From: JAKQHY01 sp034429475
GTDB taxonomy: Bacteria; Chloroflexota; Anaerolineae; B4-G1; SLSP01
NCBI GenBank assembly: GCA_034429475.1
Contig: DAOUGD010000277.1
Span: 1 to 23,600 of the forward strand
Direction of reading: 5' to 3'
Length of the DNA: 23,600 nt
The notes beneath the pieces were generated by a model, which had not been told where the DNA came from, ran no database searches, and saw nothing but the letters and a program-made list of their open reading frames with translations. The position numbers and the translations under genes were made by a program. Positions 7,907 through 15,644 of this stretch are shown here, one piece after another (the stretch's first letter is position 1; every line of letters begins with the position of its first letter).

Positions 7907-8869
7907 CTTAAGTTTCGCCAATTCCGCTTCTACCTGCGCCTCGGTCAGGGGGATGAACCCGGTCGGATCGGCAAAGGCTTGCCCGTCGGTCAGCGTCCAG
8001 CGGATGAAAGCCAGCGCCAACCCGGTCGGCTTGCCGTTGGTGACGAGGTTGAGTCCGCGCGCGGGCGGTGACGGATACCGTTTTTCGGCGATAGCGAGCA
8101 TCACGCCCTGTTTGTCGGCATAGTAAGCTTCGGCTTCGTCTATCGCGTCGTTCTCATTCACATCTATCGGCGCAATTTGAAGGGCCTCGATGGGCTTGCT
8201 GGTGTTCATATCGTAGGCGAAGTTGAGATTGTTGAAGCCGATCCCCAGCGGGTCTTTGGCGACGGCTTCCGCCAGACCGGGGTCGCCGTAGACGGCCACG
8301 CCCTGCAAATCCTCCTGCTTGTACTTGCCGAGGTAGAGCGCCCAGGTTTCCGCAGCGCCGCAGGCGTCGGAGCGGGTGTAGACGTGAATTTCGTCCGTGA
8401 TGCTTGGATCGCCGAGCACATCGCCCCAGGTCTTGGCCTTGCCCATCCAGATGGCCTCGAAGTCGGCGCGGGTGAGGCCCTGCGCCTGAATCCTGGCAAG
8501 CTGCGGATTGCTGGCATTGATGGTCGGTAAGACGGCGTCCGCCACCACCGTGATCCAGAATGCGCCCTGGTCAAGCTCTTCCTGCTTGACTTCGCGGGAG
8601 ACCATGCCGATGTCGGCCGCCCCAGAGAGCGCGTCGGTCATCCCTTTGCCGGCGCCGCCGGCCGAGATGTCGAACTGCACGTCCGGGTACACCTTCTGAA
8701 ATTCCTCACCCCATTGTACAACCATTGGATATAAAGCCCAAGCGCCGGAGATGGTGAGCGTGCCGCTCAGCTTCTCGTCGCCCGATTTGCCTGTGTTGCC
8801 GCACCCGCCGAGGAGCAGGCTCAACAAGGCCGCTGCCAGAAAGACTTTGACACACGATTTGTGCTGCAT
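7904..8869 (-). CDS. pstS: Phosphate-binding lipoprotein PstS
   Basis: The 321-residue protein has a lipoprotein signal (VFLAAALLSLLLGGC, lipobox LGGC with Cys at about 22). The mature N-terminus is GTLTISGAWALYPMVVQWGEEF, and the phosphate-binding SAGGAGKGMTDAL motif and the IGMVSREVK segment follow, all typical of PstS-family substrate-binding proteins. It captures phosphate outside the membrane and delivers it to PstCA. A strong AAGGAGGT (8876-8883) precedes the ATG by six bases, the best ribosome binding site in the pst block, which fits the high PstS copy number usual for binding proteins. It is first in the pst gene order. No PHO-box-like repeat was seen in the 140 bp upstream. Confidence 0.94.
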   Translation of the reverse strand: MQHKSCVKVFLAAALLSLLLGGCGNTGKSGDEKLSGTLTISGAWALYPMVVQWGEEFQKVYPDVQFDISAGGAGKGMTDALSGAADIGMVSREVKQEELDQGAFWITVVADAVLPTINASNPQLARIQAQGLTRADFEAIWMGKAKTWGDVLGDPSITDEIHVYTRSDACGAAETWALYLGKYKQEDLQGVAVYGDPGLAEAVAKDPLGIGFNNLNFAYDMNTSKPIEALQIAPIDVNENDAIDEAEAYYADKQGVMLAIAEKRYPSPPARGLNLVTNGKPTGLALAFIRWTLTDGQAFADPTGFIPLTEAQVEAELAKLK

Positions 8870-8883
8870 AGTACTACCTCCTT

Positions 8884-9012
8884 AAGTGAAAAAAATTGGA
8901 AACTGGAAACTGGAAACTGGTTACTCATTTCTGATTACCGATTTCCACTCACCGATTTCTAATTACCCTATAAAACCTACTTAAATAGTGTGCTTTTCTG
9001 ATAAAAAAATCC
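8884..9012. repeat. pstS leader with GGAAACT heptamers
   Basis: This spacer between the rrf2-type gene and pstS holds GGAAACT units (8900-8921) and TTTCTGATTACCGA-type units (8928-8967). On the minus strand a T-tract follows the regulator's TGA (bases 9003-9010), which could terminate its transcript. No clear pstS promoter could be assigned by eye. Confidence 0.5.
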
Positions 9013-9423
9013 TCATACGCTCAGATCGGCCAGGGTGGTGGACTCCATCATCTCGGCGACGACGTCGCGCACGCGCTTCATCACTTTGCGCAGGCCGCAG
9101 GTATCCATGTCAGGGCAGCCGCACGGCTCATAGGCGGTCGCGCTCACGCAGGGGATGGGGGCCAGCGGGCCATCCAGCAGGCGGATGACCTCCGCCAGCG
9201 TGATTTGTTCCGGCGGGCGGGCCAGGCAATAGCCGCCCTGCGGCCCTTTCTGGCTGTTGATGATGCGCCCGCGTTTCAGCGCGAGCAAAATCTGTTCCAG
9301 GAATTTTGCGGGAATGTTGTTGCGCTCGGCCAGTTCCTTGTTGGAGACTGGCTCGTCGTGATAGTGCGCCGCCAGGTCTTGGAGGGCGCGCAAGCCATAT
9401 TCGCCGCGTTTGGAGAGTTTCAT
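9013..9423 (-). CDS. Rrf2-family transcriptional regulator with a cysteine cluster
   Basis: The protein has 136 residues. An N-terminal winged helix-turn-helix typical of Rrf2 (MKLSKRGEYGLRAL at 1-14, IPAKFLEQILLALKRGRII at 37-55, KGPQGGYCLARPPE at 59-72) precedes a C-terminal loop with C92, C101, C103 and C109. In IscR three cysteines at equivalent places hold a [2Fe-2S] cluster. The residues suggest an iron-sulfur or thiol sensor, which is inference. The close identity to IscR is not assured, so no symbol is given. The promoter 38 bp upstream is near-consensus. It is transcribed toward pstS; whether it controls the pst genes is unknown. Confidence 0.9.
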   Translation of the reverse strand: MKLSKRGEYGLRALQDLAAHYHDEPVSNKELAERNNIPAKFLEQILLALKRGRIINSQKGPQGGYCLARPPEQITLAEVIRLLDGPLAPIPCVSATAYEPCGCPDMDTCGLRKVMKRVRDVVAEMMESTTLADLSV

Positions 9424-9467
9424 AATTGCCTAGTTTTTCTATAATGCCTATATGTTTAATAGAATAT

Positions 9468-9496
9468 ATTGTATATGATTTACCATAATTTGTCAA
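9468..9496 (-). promoter_or_regulatory. Near-consensus sigma-70 promoter of the rrf2-type gene
   Basis: On the minus strand TTGACA (9491-9496) and TACAAT (9468-9473) are separated by exactly 17 bp. The transcript would begin near 9461, about 38 nt before the ATG. A short dyad, CTAT-N7-ATAG (9448-9462), overlaps the expected start site and is a candidate autoregulatory operator, though weak. Confidence 0.75.
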
Positions 9497-9680
9497 GGGA
9501 TGATTTTTAGGGCTATCGCATTTGACCCACTGATGGCCTAAAGGCCGGGGATAAAGGAGTATTTTTGTGGCGGGGTGAAGCCCCGCCACAAAAATCCCTC
9601 CTAAAAACGCCGCTTTAGCGGCACAACAGGCAGCGCAGCGGAACAAAGCTCTCCAAATGCGATTGCCCTGGGATGATTTT
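9497..9680. mobile_element. MITE/REPIN-like element with inverted ends and 11-bp flanking repeats
   Basis: A 161-bp element (9509-9669) has terminal inverted repeats AGGGCTATCGCATTT (9509-9523) and AAATGCGATTGCCCT (9655-9669), 14 of 15 matched. It is flanked by direct repeats GGGATGATTTT at 9497-9507 and 9670-9680, as expected of a target-site duplication. Its centre is a perfect 15-bp stem (9561-9575 with 9581-9595), and outside that GGCCTAAAGGCC (9536-9547) mirrors GCCGCTTTAGCGGC (9609-9622), so the core is a large imperfect palindrome like an inverted REP pair. It has no coding capacity. It sits immediately upstream of the rrf2-type -35 box. Confidence 0.75.
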
Positions 9681-9683
9681 CGT

Positions 9684-9757
9684 CAAGCGTCAAACGTCAA
9701 GCGTCAAACGTCATGCTCTTTTAGTAAAAGCTTGACGTTTGACGTTTGACGTTTTAC
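9684..9757. terminator. CGTCAAA/TTTGACG hairpin array at the pdxA 3' end
   Basis: CGTCAAG/CGTCAAA units (9681-9713) pair with TTTGACG units (9731-9755) across a loop containing CTCTTTTAGTAAAAG. On the minus strand the pdxA TAA is the first unit (TAAAACG TCAAACG TCAAACG). It is a plausible terminator for pdxA. Confidence 0.65.
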
Positions 9758-10746
9758 TGTCGTCGCTGCGCCATCATGGCGGCTTCGGTGATGGCGGCGA
9801 TCATGCTGTCGGGGTGGGCGATGCCTTGGCCGGCGATGTCGAAGGCGGTGCCGTGGTCGGCGGAGGTGCGGATGATGGGCAGGCCCAGGGTGATGGTGAT
9901 GGACTTCTCGAAGCCGTGCGTCTTGACGGCGATGTGGCCCTGATCGTGGTACATGCATACCACCACGTCGTAGTCGCTGCGGATGGCCTGGAAGAAGACT
10001 GAGTCGGCGGGGATGGGGCCGCGCGCGTGGATGCCCTGCGCCTGCGCCTGCTGCACCGCCGGGCCGATGATGTCCAGTTCCTCGCGCCCGATCAGGCCGT
10101 TGTCCCCGTTGTGCGGATTCAATCCGGCGACGGCCAGGCGCGGGGTGGGGTAGCCCAACGTGCGCATCCCCTCGTCGGTGATGACGATGGTATCCAGCAC
10201 GTTGTCCACCGTGAGCTTGTCGCTGATGGTACGGAAGGGGATGTGCCGCGTGACGTGGGTGACGCGCAGCCCCGGCGTCGCCAGCATCGTGGTGCAGCGC
10301 GGCGTCTTTGTGACTTCGGCCAGAATTTCGGTGTGGCCGATGTAATCAAATCCGGCCAGACGCATCGCCTCTTTGTTCAACGGCGCGGTCGCCACCGCGT
10401 CCACCGCGCCGGATAGCGCCAGCTCGGTCGCCTTGAGGACGTACTCCACTGCCGCGCGCCCGGACGCCGGGCAAATCTGACCGAGGGTCACGGCGGCGGG
10501 ATCGAGGTTGTGCATGTCCAACAAGGTGAGCGCGTCCGGGCCGTAATCGGCCTGCGCGAAGCCTGTGACGGCTTTCACTGTCGCTTGTGCGGCGAAGGTC
10601 GCTTCCGCAAAGATGCGCGCGTCACCAATGACGAGCGGGCGGCAGAGCGTGTAAATCTCCGGCTGGCGCAGCGCCTTGACGACGACTTCCGGGCCAATGC
10701 CGGCCGCATCTCCAATGGTGATCGCAACAATCGGTAGGGTTTTCAT
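9754..10746 (-). CDS. pdxA: 4-hydroxythreonine-4-phosphate dehydrogenase PdxA
   Basis: This 330-residue protein matches PdxA throughout: ITIGDAAGIGPEVVVKAL (9-26), APLNKEAM and GHTEILAE (H138), the metal-ligand region THVTRHIPF (H168), GLNPHNGDNG (H212) and MYHDQGHI (H267), and TSADHGTAFDIAG. The enzyme oxidises 4-phosphohydroxy-L-threonine in the DXP-dependent pyridoxal phosphate pathway and uses a divalent metal. ATG 10746 is chosen because GGAGG lies just upstream; the open frame extends to 10803 without support. PdxA paralogues working on other 4-phospho-sugar acids exist, so vitamin B6 synthesis is likely but not certain. No other pdx gene is in the window. Confidence 0.93.
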   Translation of the reverse strand: MKTLPIVAITIGDAAGIGPEVVVKALRQPEIYTLCRPLVIGDARIFAEATFAAQATVKAVTGFAQADYGPDALTLLDMHNLDPAAVTLGQICPASGRAAVEYVLKATELALSGAVDAVATAPLNKEAMRLAGFDYIGHTEILAEVTKTPRCTTMLATPGLRVTHVTRHIPFRTISDKLTVDNVLDTIVITDEGMRTLGYPTPRLAVAGLNPHNGDNGLIGREELDIIGPAVQQAQAQGIHARGPIPADSVFFQAIRSDYDVVVCMYHDQGHIAVKTHGFEKSITITLGLPIIRTSADHGTAFDIAGQGIAHPDSMIAAITEAAMMAQRRQ

Positions 10747-10809
10747 CTTTTTCCTCCGTACAGTTTTTTTTCTTCGGAACTTATGCAGCCAACCTTCCCG
10801 CAAGCTGAA

Positions 10810-10838
10810 TTGAAGTCAACTGTATCGGTTAGTATAGG
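10810..10838 (+). promoter_or_regulatory. Candidate promoter for the hybrid kinase
   Basis: TTGAAG (10810-10815), 17 bp and TATAGG (10833-10838) read toward the kinase and overlap the divergent pdxA promoter. The -10 is weak (4 of 6), so this is tentative. Confidence 0.3.
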
Positions 10839-10858
10839 GAAGGGGGAAGAGAAGTCAA
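10831..10858 (-). promoter_or_regulatory. Candidate pdxA promoter
   Basis: On the minus strand TTGACT (10853-10858), a 16-bp spacer and TATACT (10831-10836) form a good sigma-70 promoter reading toward pdxA, leaving a leader of roughly 80 nt. Confidence 0.6.
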
Positions 10859-10933
10859 ATATGGAAATCACGGCATTAGTGATAAAATGAAAACGTCATT
10901 TGGCCTGCCTTATTGACTCCTGAGAGGTGGTGT

Positions 10934-13900
10934 ATGAGTTCACTGCTTACCCAATTCACCCTGAATGAATCCGCAGTTTTTAACATGACCATCACAATTT
11001 TGCTCTTGACCATCTTAGGCATTCTTTTGTTTGGCCGAGATCGGTCAAAATCAAGCTGGTGGCTGGCTGGCTTTTTTGGCGGCACAATCGGCGCCTTTGG
11101 AATGGCTTTTTTGTTCGACTCACTCATCCTATCGGGAGAATGGGCGCCAACTACCGGCCTGTGTTATATCCTTGGGTTAGGCTGCCTGCTCCAGTTTGCC
11201 TATCGTTTCCCTGCGCCGGCGCCAGGACGCACGCGCGCGGCCCGCGTGCTGCTGGTGCTTTCAGGATTGGCTTTCCTGGGCGATTTGGGACTCTTCATCG
11301 CCTGGTTCCGATTGTCCCACACTTACGACTCCATGGCGCCGGTGACTTTGACGGGGGTGAGCTTGACTGCCCTGGAATTTGTCGGAGTCATTGTCGTGCT
11401 GTTGTATCGCACTGTGCGCCTGACTTATCAGCAGACTGATCCGGCCAAACTCCACTCTCGCTCAGGAATCTGGCCCTGGTTAAAGGGCGTCGGGTCAGCC
11501 CTGATCCGGCCGGTTGGCAGGGACGCGCGGGCCACACGGGCTTTTGCCCTGGTCTTGCTCAGCCCTTTCTTGGCAGCCGTATGGTACATTTTGACCCAGG
11601 TTGTTTTAGGAGGGGTGATTCCCAAAAGCGTTTACGACACTGTCTTTCAATTGTTGATCTTGTTCTTCCTGTTTACTTTTGCCATCGTCTACCTGAACTA
11701 CGCGCCCGAAGCGACCACCTTCACGGCCAAACTGACCCTCAGCATGGTCACTGTGGTGTTGGCCGTAATTGCGGTTTTGAGTTACACCACCCTCTCTGCT
11801 CACAAACCCGACTATGCCCAGGATGTCCATCTTGTGGAAGCCGCGTTGTTCTCTACCGGGCAGTTGGGTCAGGTTGAGGCGGATGATCTACCCACCGAGG
11901 TGGTATGGGTCGTTTCATCGCCTCTGTCCGCCGATCCTTTGGCGGCTTCCAGCTATACGTGGCATTTTTCCCGTGGGGAATCGGTCTTTGATTATTGGCG
12001 TCTTTATAACCGTCATCTGATCTACTCTTTTCAGCGGGATGACCGCCTCTACCGCTTCGGTATCCCCAACACTATGTACCGGGACGCTATCAATCCCTAT
12101 GGCCTGCCTGTCGTGATCGTGATGTTGGGCAGCATGGTCGTAGTCTTGCTGATTTTCCCCCTCTTTTTCCGGTCTAACCTGGTCAGGCCGCTCGAAGCGC
12201 TGGTGGATGGCATCAAACAGGTCAATCGCGGCGACCTGACCGTCAGCGTGCCGGTGCAGTTCCACGATGAAATTGGCTTCCTGACGCAATCCTTCAACGG
12301 CATGGTGAATTCCATCCACACGTCCAATCAACAGTTGGCGCACAGCGAGAAAAGATACCGCAGTCTGTTTGAGGATTCTTATGATGCCATTTATCTCGTT
12401 GACCAAACGGAGAATTTTGCGGATGCCAACCAGGCGATGCTGGACTTGTTTGGCTATAGCCGGGCCGAACTCTCCACAACCCCAGGCCAGGATATTTTTG
12501 CGGACGAGACCGAAGTGCAGCGTTTCCGGCAAGCGCTGCTCGAGACCGGTGGGGTGCGTGATTTTGAGGCGCGGCTCAAACGCAAGGATGGCGCGCTCAT
12601 GGACGGTTTGCTGACAGTGACGGTGCGGCGCGACCAAAATGGCGAGATCATCGGCCGCCAGGGGGTGGTGCGTGACATCACGGAGCGCAAGCGGGCTCAA
12701 AAGCTCCTGGAGGATTACAGCCACACCCTGGAACAGGCGGTGGTGGAACGCACCGCCGAACTGTCGGCGGCCAAAGACGCCGCCGAGGCGGCGAACCGCG
12801 CCAAGAGCGTATTTCTGGCGAATATGAGCCACGAATTGCGCACGCCGCTCAATGCGATCCTGGGCTTTAGCGAGTTGATGGCGCGGGATGAGACATTGAA
12901 CCAGGAGCAGCTTGAAAACCTGGAAACGATCAACCACAGCGGCGAGCATTTGCTAGGGCTGATCAACGATGTGTTGGATCTTTCCAAGATTGAGGCAGGG
13001 CGGGTGACATTGCAAGAAGAGCCATTTGACTTGCGCCGCTTGCTCGACGACCTGGAAGCCATGTTCCGCCTGCGCGCCGCGAAAAAGGGATTGGCGCTCA
13101 CCTTTGAGCATACGCCGGATGTGCCACGCTGCATCCGCGCGGATCAAGGCAAACTGCGCCAGGTGCTCATCAATCTGTTGGGCAACGCAGTCAAGTTCAC
13201 CGTCGAGGGCGGCATTACTTTAAGAGTAGACAGGAGACAGGAGACAGGAGACGGGGAGAGCGCTGAACAGCCGTCTACCGTCTACCGTCTACCGTCTACC
13301 GTCTACTATCTACACTTTGAAATTCAGGACACCGGCGTGGGGATTGCGCCGGATGAAATCGGCCAGGTCTTTGCGGCATTTGAACAGACCGAGGCCGGAC
13401 GCAAATCCCGCGAGGGCACGGGGTTGGGGCTGGCCATCAGCCGCCAGTTTGTACGCTTGATGGGCGGCGATATTGCCGTCCAGAGTGAGGGAACGTCGGG
13501 TAAAGGGAGTTGCTTTACCTTTGATGTGCAGGCCAACTTGCTTACCCAGGAGGAAATTGCCAGCTTGCCGTCCGAGCATACGCGCCGGCGCGTTGTAGGC
13601 CTGGAACCTGGCCACCCCGCGTATCGGCTGTTGATTGCGGACGATGTCGAGGTCAGCCGTAAGTTGTTGATCAAGATATTGAAACCCCTGGGCTTTGAGG
13701 TGCGCGAGGCGACCAACGGGCAAGAAGCCATTGAGATCTGGCAGACCTGGCAGCCTCACTTAATTCTAATGGACATGCGGATGCCGGTGATGGATGGGCG
13801 CGAAGCTACCCGGCGTATCAGGGCGACCCAGGCGGAAAAGGTCATCATTGTAGCCTTGACGGCCAGCGCCTTTGAAGAGGAGCGCGCCGGTGTGCTGGCG

Positions 13901-14302
13901 GAAGGCTGTGACGATTTCATCCGCAAGCCAATGCGCGAAGCGGACATTCTGACTGCATTGGAAAAGCACCTCGGAGCACGGTTTGTCTATGCAGACGAGA
14001 GTCTCGCCACCGAACCCGCGCCCCAGATGTCGCCGGAACAGATGGTCGAGGGGTTGGCCTCCATGCCGGCGGAGTGGTTGCCTACCTTCCGCCAGGCAGT
14101 GTGGGAGGGCGATTGGAGCATGATGCTCGAACTGCTCAAGCCGGTTGAGGCTACTCAGCCCGCGCTGGCCGCCGCTTTGGATCGGCTGGTCAACGACTTC
14201 CAACATGCGGAGTTGGAAGCCTTGATCACCAAGGCTATGGGATCGGAGTCACCAGGATCGACACGATCAGAGGTCGGCCGGAACGCGCCAGGGCCGGATT
14301 GA
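10934..14302 (+). CDS. Hybrid sensor histidine kinase (7TM-type, HAMP, PAS, HisKA, HATPase, receiver)
   Basis: The protein has 1122 residues from ATG 10934, chosen for the AGAGGTGG just upstream. About eight membrane segments fill residues 15-290. An external segment of about 100 residues follows, then another membrane helix (about 395-415). Next come HAMP (about 413-465), PAS (about 472-590), a coiled linker, HisKA with MSHELRTPLN (H633), HATPase with INLLGNAVKFT, DTGVGI and GTGLGLAISRQF, and a receiver with phospho-acceptor D947 (LILMDMRMPVMDG). An uncharacterised helical tail comes last, of the kind seen in other Chloroflexi and cyanobacterial hybrid kinases. It senses an unknown membrane or external signal and relays phosphate from His to Asp. 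About 28 residues (766-793) are encoded by a heptamer repeat inserted in the ATPase domain. No partner regulator is adjacent. Confidence 0.92.
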   Translation: MSSLLTQFTLNESAVFNMTITILLLTILGILLFGRDRSKSSWWLAGFFGGTIGAFGMAFLFDSLILSGEWAPTTGLCYILGLGCLLQFAYRFPAPAPGRTRAARVLLVLSGLAFLGDLGLFIAWFRLSHTYDSMAPVTLTGVSLTALEFVGVIVVLLYRTVRLTYQQTDPAKLHSRSGIWPWLKGVGSALIRPVGRDARATRAFALVLLSPFLAAVWYILTQVVLGGVIPKSVYDTVFQLLILFFLFTFAIVYLNYAPEATTFTAKLTLSMVTVVLAVIAVLSYTTLSAHKPDYAQDVHLVEAALFSTGQLGQVEADDLPTEVVWVVSSPLSADPLAASSYTWHFSRGESVFDYWRLYNRHLIYSFQRDDRLYRFGIPNTMYRDAINPYGLPVVIVMLGSMVVVLLIFPLFFRSNLVRPLEALVDGIKQVNRGDLTVSVPVQFHDEIGFLTQSFNGMVNSIHTSNQQLAHSEKRYRSLFEDSYDAIYLVDQTENFADANQAMLDLFGYSRAELSTTPGQDIFADETEVQRFRQALLETGGVRDFEARLKRKDGALMDGLLTVTVRRDQNGEIIGRQGVVRDITERKRAQKLLEDYSHTLEQAVVERTAELSAAKDAAEAANRAKSVFLANMSHELRTPLNAILGFSELMARDETLNQEQLENLETINHSGEHLLGLINDVLDLSKIEAGRVTLQEEPFDLRRLLDDLEAMFRLRAAKKGLALTFEHTPDVPRCIRADQGKLRQVLINLLGNAVKFTVEGGITLRVDRRQETGDGESAEQPSTVYRLPSTVYYLHFEIQDTGVGIAPDEIGQVFAAFEQTEAGRKSREGTGLGLAISRQFVRLMGGDIAVQSEGTSGKGSCFTFDVQANLLTQEEIASLPSEHTRRRVVGLEPGHPAYRLLIADDVEVSRKLLIKILKPLGFEVREATNGQEAIEIWQTWQPHLILMDMRMPVMDGREATRRIRATQAEKVIIVALTASAFEEERAGVLAEGCDDFIRKPMREADILTALEKHLGARFVYADESLATEPAPQMSPEQMVEGLASMPAEWLPTFRQAVWEGDWSMMLELLKPVEATQPALAAALDRLVNDFQHAELEALITKAMGSESPGSTRSEVGRNAPGPD
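13226..13313. repeat. Heptamer hairpin repeat inside the kinase coding sequence
   Basis: GTAGAC plus three AGGAGAC units (13226-13252) are followed by five CCGTCTA units (13271-13305) and a degenerate CTATCTA. The same families form intergenic hairpins at 18281-18339 and 23399-23459. The insert keeps frame, separates ITLRV from LHFEIQDTGVGI, and is translated as RRQETGD and STVYRLPSTVYY-type peptide. Confidence 0.85.
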
Positions 14303-14307
14303 AATGC

Positions 14308-14362
14308 AAAACGAGAGGCTTTCACGCCGAAAGCCTCTCGTTTCACGTCTTCCCGTTTCACG
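14308..14362. terminator. Bidirectional hairpin terminator after the hybrid kinase
   Basis: AAACGAGAGGCTTTC (14309-14323), loop ACGCC, and its perfect complement (14329-14343) form a 15-bp stem between convergent genes. It is closely related to the stem at 3381-3415. CGTGAAACG-type units continue to the stop of the zinc-ribbon gene. Confidence 0.75.
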
Positions 14363-14369
14363 CCTCACG

Positions 14370-14669
14370 CTAACTGCCGGGTGATTTGGACTGCCACGTC
14401 CCGGTGGCCCGGTTATAAACGTACCGGCCACTTCCATGCTCTTCGTAAAGATGCACCTGGCTTTGCTCTACATCTTCGTAAAACTCGGCCCCGCACTGCT
14501 CGCAGTGATACAGCCGCTCGCGCTCGTAGTCCGCGCGGGGCAAGAACCCCACGTCTTTGCTCGCCAGCTTGCGCGGCGGACGCGGGCCGCTGCGCCAGAC
14601 TAACATGCCATCGTAGAGCACGGTGGGGTGGTTGCATTTGGGGCAGGGGTAGGTTTCGTAGGGCATCAT
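14370..14669 (-). CDS. Small zinc-ribbon protein of unknown function
   Basis: The protein has about 99 residues with two CxxC knuckles, CPKC (about 9-12) and CEQC (about 56-59), which would hold one zinc ion. A basic segment lies between them (RSGPRPPRKLASKD) and an acidic, aromatic C-terminal part follows. I do not recognise a specific family. ATG 14669 or 14666, or TTG 14675, could start it; GGAG is about ten bases before the TTG and too far from the ATGs, so the start is uncertain. It begins right at the stop codon of the upstream gene, so the two are probably co-transcribed and translationally coupled. Confidence 0.7.
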   Translation of the reverse strand: MMPYETYPCPKCNHPTVLYDGMLVWRSGPRPPRKLASKDVGFLPRADYERERLYHCEQCGAEFYEDVEQSQVHLYEEHGSGRYVYNRATGTWQSKSPGS

Positions 14670-14675
14670 AATCAA

Positions 14676-15512
14676 TTATGACAGACTCCAGCCATAGAAT
14701 TTTCCTCCATGCGATTTGGCTAATTCTACGAATTCAACCCGTTTGCTCTCAAGAGTTTCTTCGGTAAGGACTAAACTCATTGTGCAATGTCCGATCTGCG
14801 GGAATACCCGACGTTCTTCAGGGCGCCAGAAACACCCACGTTCAGCCAGGGCTGACCAGGGATTATCTTGTCCCGGTGGCTCGGAAGGGAAATAGAATCC
14901 AAATGCCACTTCTAGTGACTTACTGAGATCGTAACCTTCGGCGCGCAGGGATTTGAGTTCTTGACGATCTTCATTCTGAAGGAAGTTCTCTACCTCGGGC
15001 CAGACACGTCCAGAAGCGCGCCTTGCATCCAGCGGTATACTCCAGAAGACCTTCTTCTCATCAACACTAAACCTCTGCCAGTCAGATTCATACCGTGATG
15101 TGACCACTCCCCGCTCAACCAGTTCCAAGAAATAGGGTTCTCCGTATTCAGAACAACGCATGTACACACGCTTGCTGCGAGGATAGAGCCGTGCCATCCA
15201 CACAAGTTGTTCTTTCTTGTACGCGGACTCGAATGCTATCCAGAAAAAACCTCCCATATAGCGTTCTTCCCGAACATATAGGAAATCGCCATCCTGCCGA
15301 TGCCATCTACAGATGTAGCCATCTATGTCTCCGGCGAAGCTGTGATCAATTATCCCCCAACTACACTTATCGAAACTGTAACCCTCTGAGAAAAAACGAC
15401 CGGGTCTCGCCGTGAGATACCATACCATCCATGGGTGACTGTCAAGGAAGAAGTATTCGACCAGAAGTAATGCTACAATTAGAATTAGAAGACTTATGCG
15501 CAGATGTTTCAT
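14676..15512 (-). CDS. Hypothetical membrane-anchored protein
   Basis: This 278-residue protein has one N-terminal hydrophobic helix (LRISLLILIVALLLVEYFFL, about 4-23) followed by a soluble, aromatic-rich domain (YICRWHRQDGDFLYVREERY, WPEVENFLQN, HCTMSLVL), probably outside the membrane. I recognise no family. Its DNA is visibly less GC-rich than its neighbours, with many AT-ending codons, which suggests later acquisition. A weak CCGAGA precedes the ATG. It ends at the start of the zinc-ribbon gene. No transposase or attachment site was seen beside it; the repeat hairpin after uvrA2 borders it upstream. Confidence 0.7.
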   Translation of the reverse strand: MKHLRISLLILIVALLLVEYFFLDSHPWMVWYLTARPGRFFSEGYSFDKCSWGIIDHSFAGDIDGYICRWHRQDGDFLYVREERYMGGFFWIAFESAYKKEQLVWMARLYPRSKRVYMRCSEYGEPYFLELVERGVVTSRYESDWQRFSVDEKKVFWSIPLDARRASGRVWPEVENFLQNEDRQELKSLRAEGYDLSKSLEVAFGFYFPSEPPGQDNPWSALAERGCFWRPEERRVFPQIGHCTMSLVLTEETLESKRVEFVELAKSHGGKFYGWSLS

Positions 15513-15644
15513 TTTCTCGGCATTTTCCCTGAATTACTATGCAAAGGCTACAACAATCAATATAGGAGTTTTGCAAAAGAAGTCAAACGAGCGCCAAGGA
15601 GAAACCAACCAAAGCCATTCCGGAAAAACAATTACCCCAGGTAC

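Noticed and set aside
8884..9012. PHO box in front of pstS
   Set aside because: No pair of TGTCA-like or TTAACA-like repeats with an 11-bp period was found on either strand.
9128..9646. 172-residue minus-strand open frame over the rrf2-type gene and the MITE-like element
   Set aside because: Wrong frame relative to the Rrf2 helix-turn-helix and it reads through the promoter and the palindromic element.
11915..12949. 344-residue minus-strand open frame inside the hybrid kinase
   Set aside because: It overlaps HAMP, PAS and HisKA coding sequence with intact motifs on the plus strand and resembles no family.
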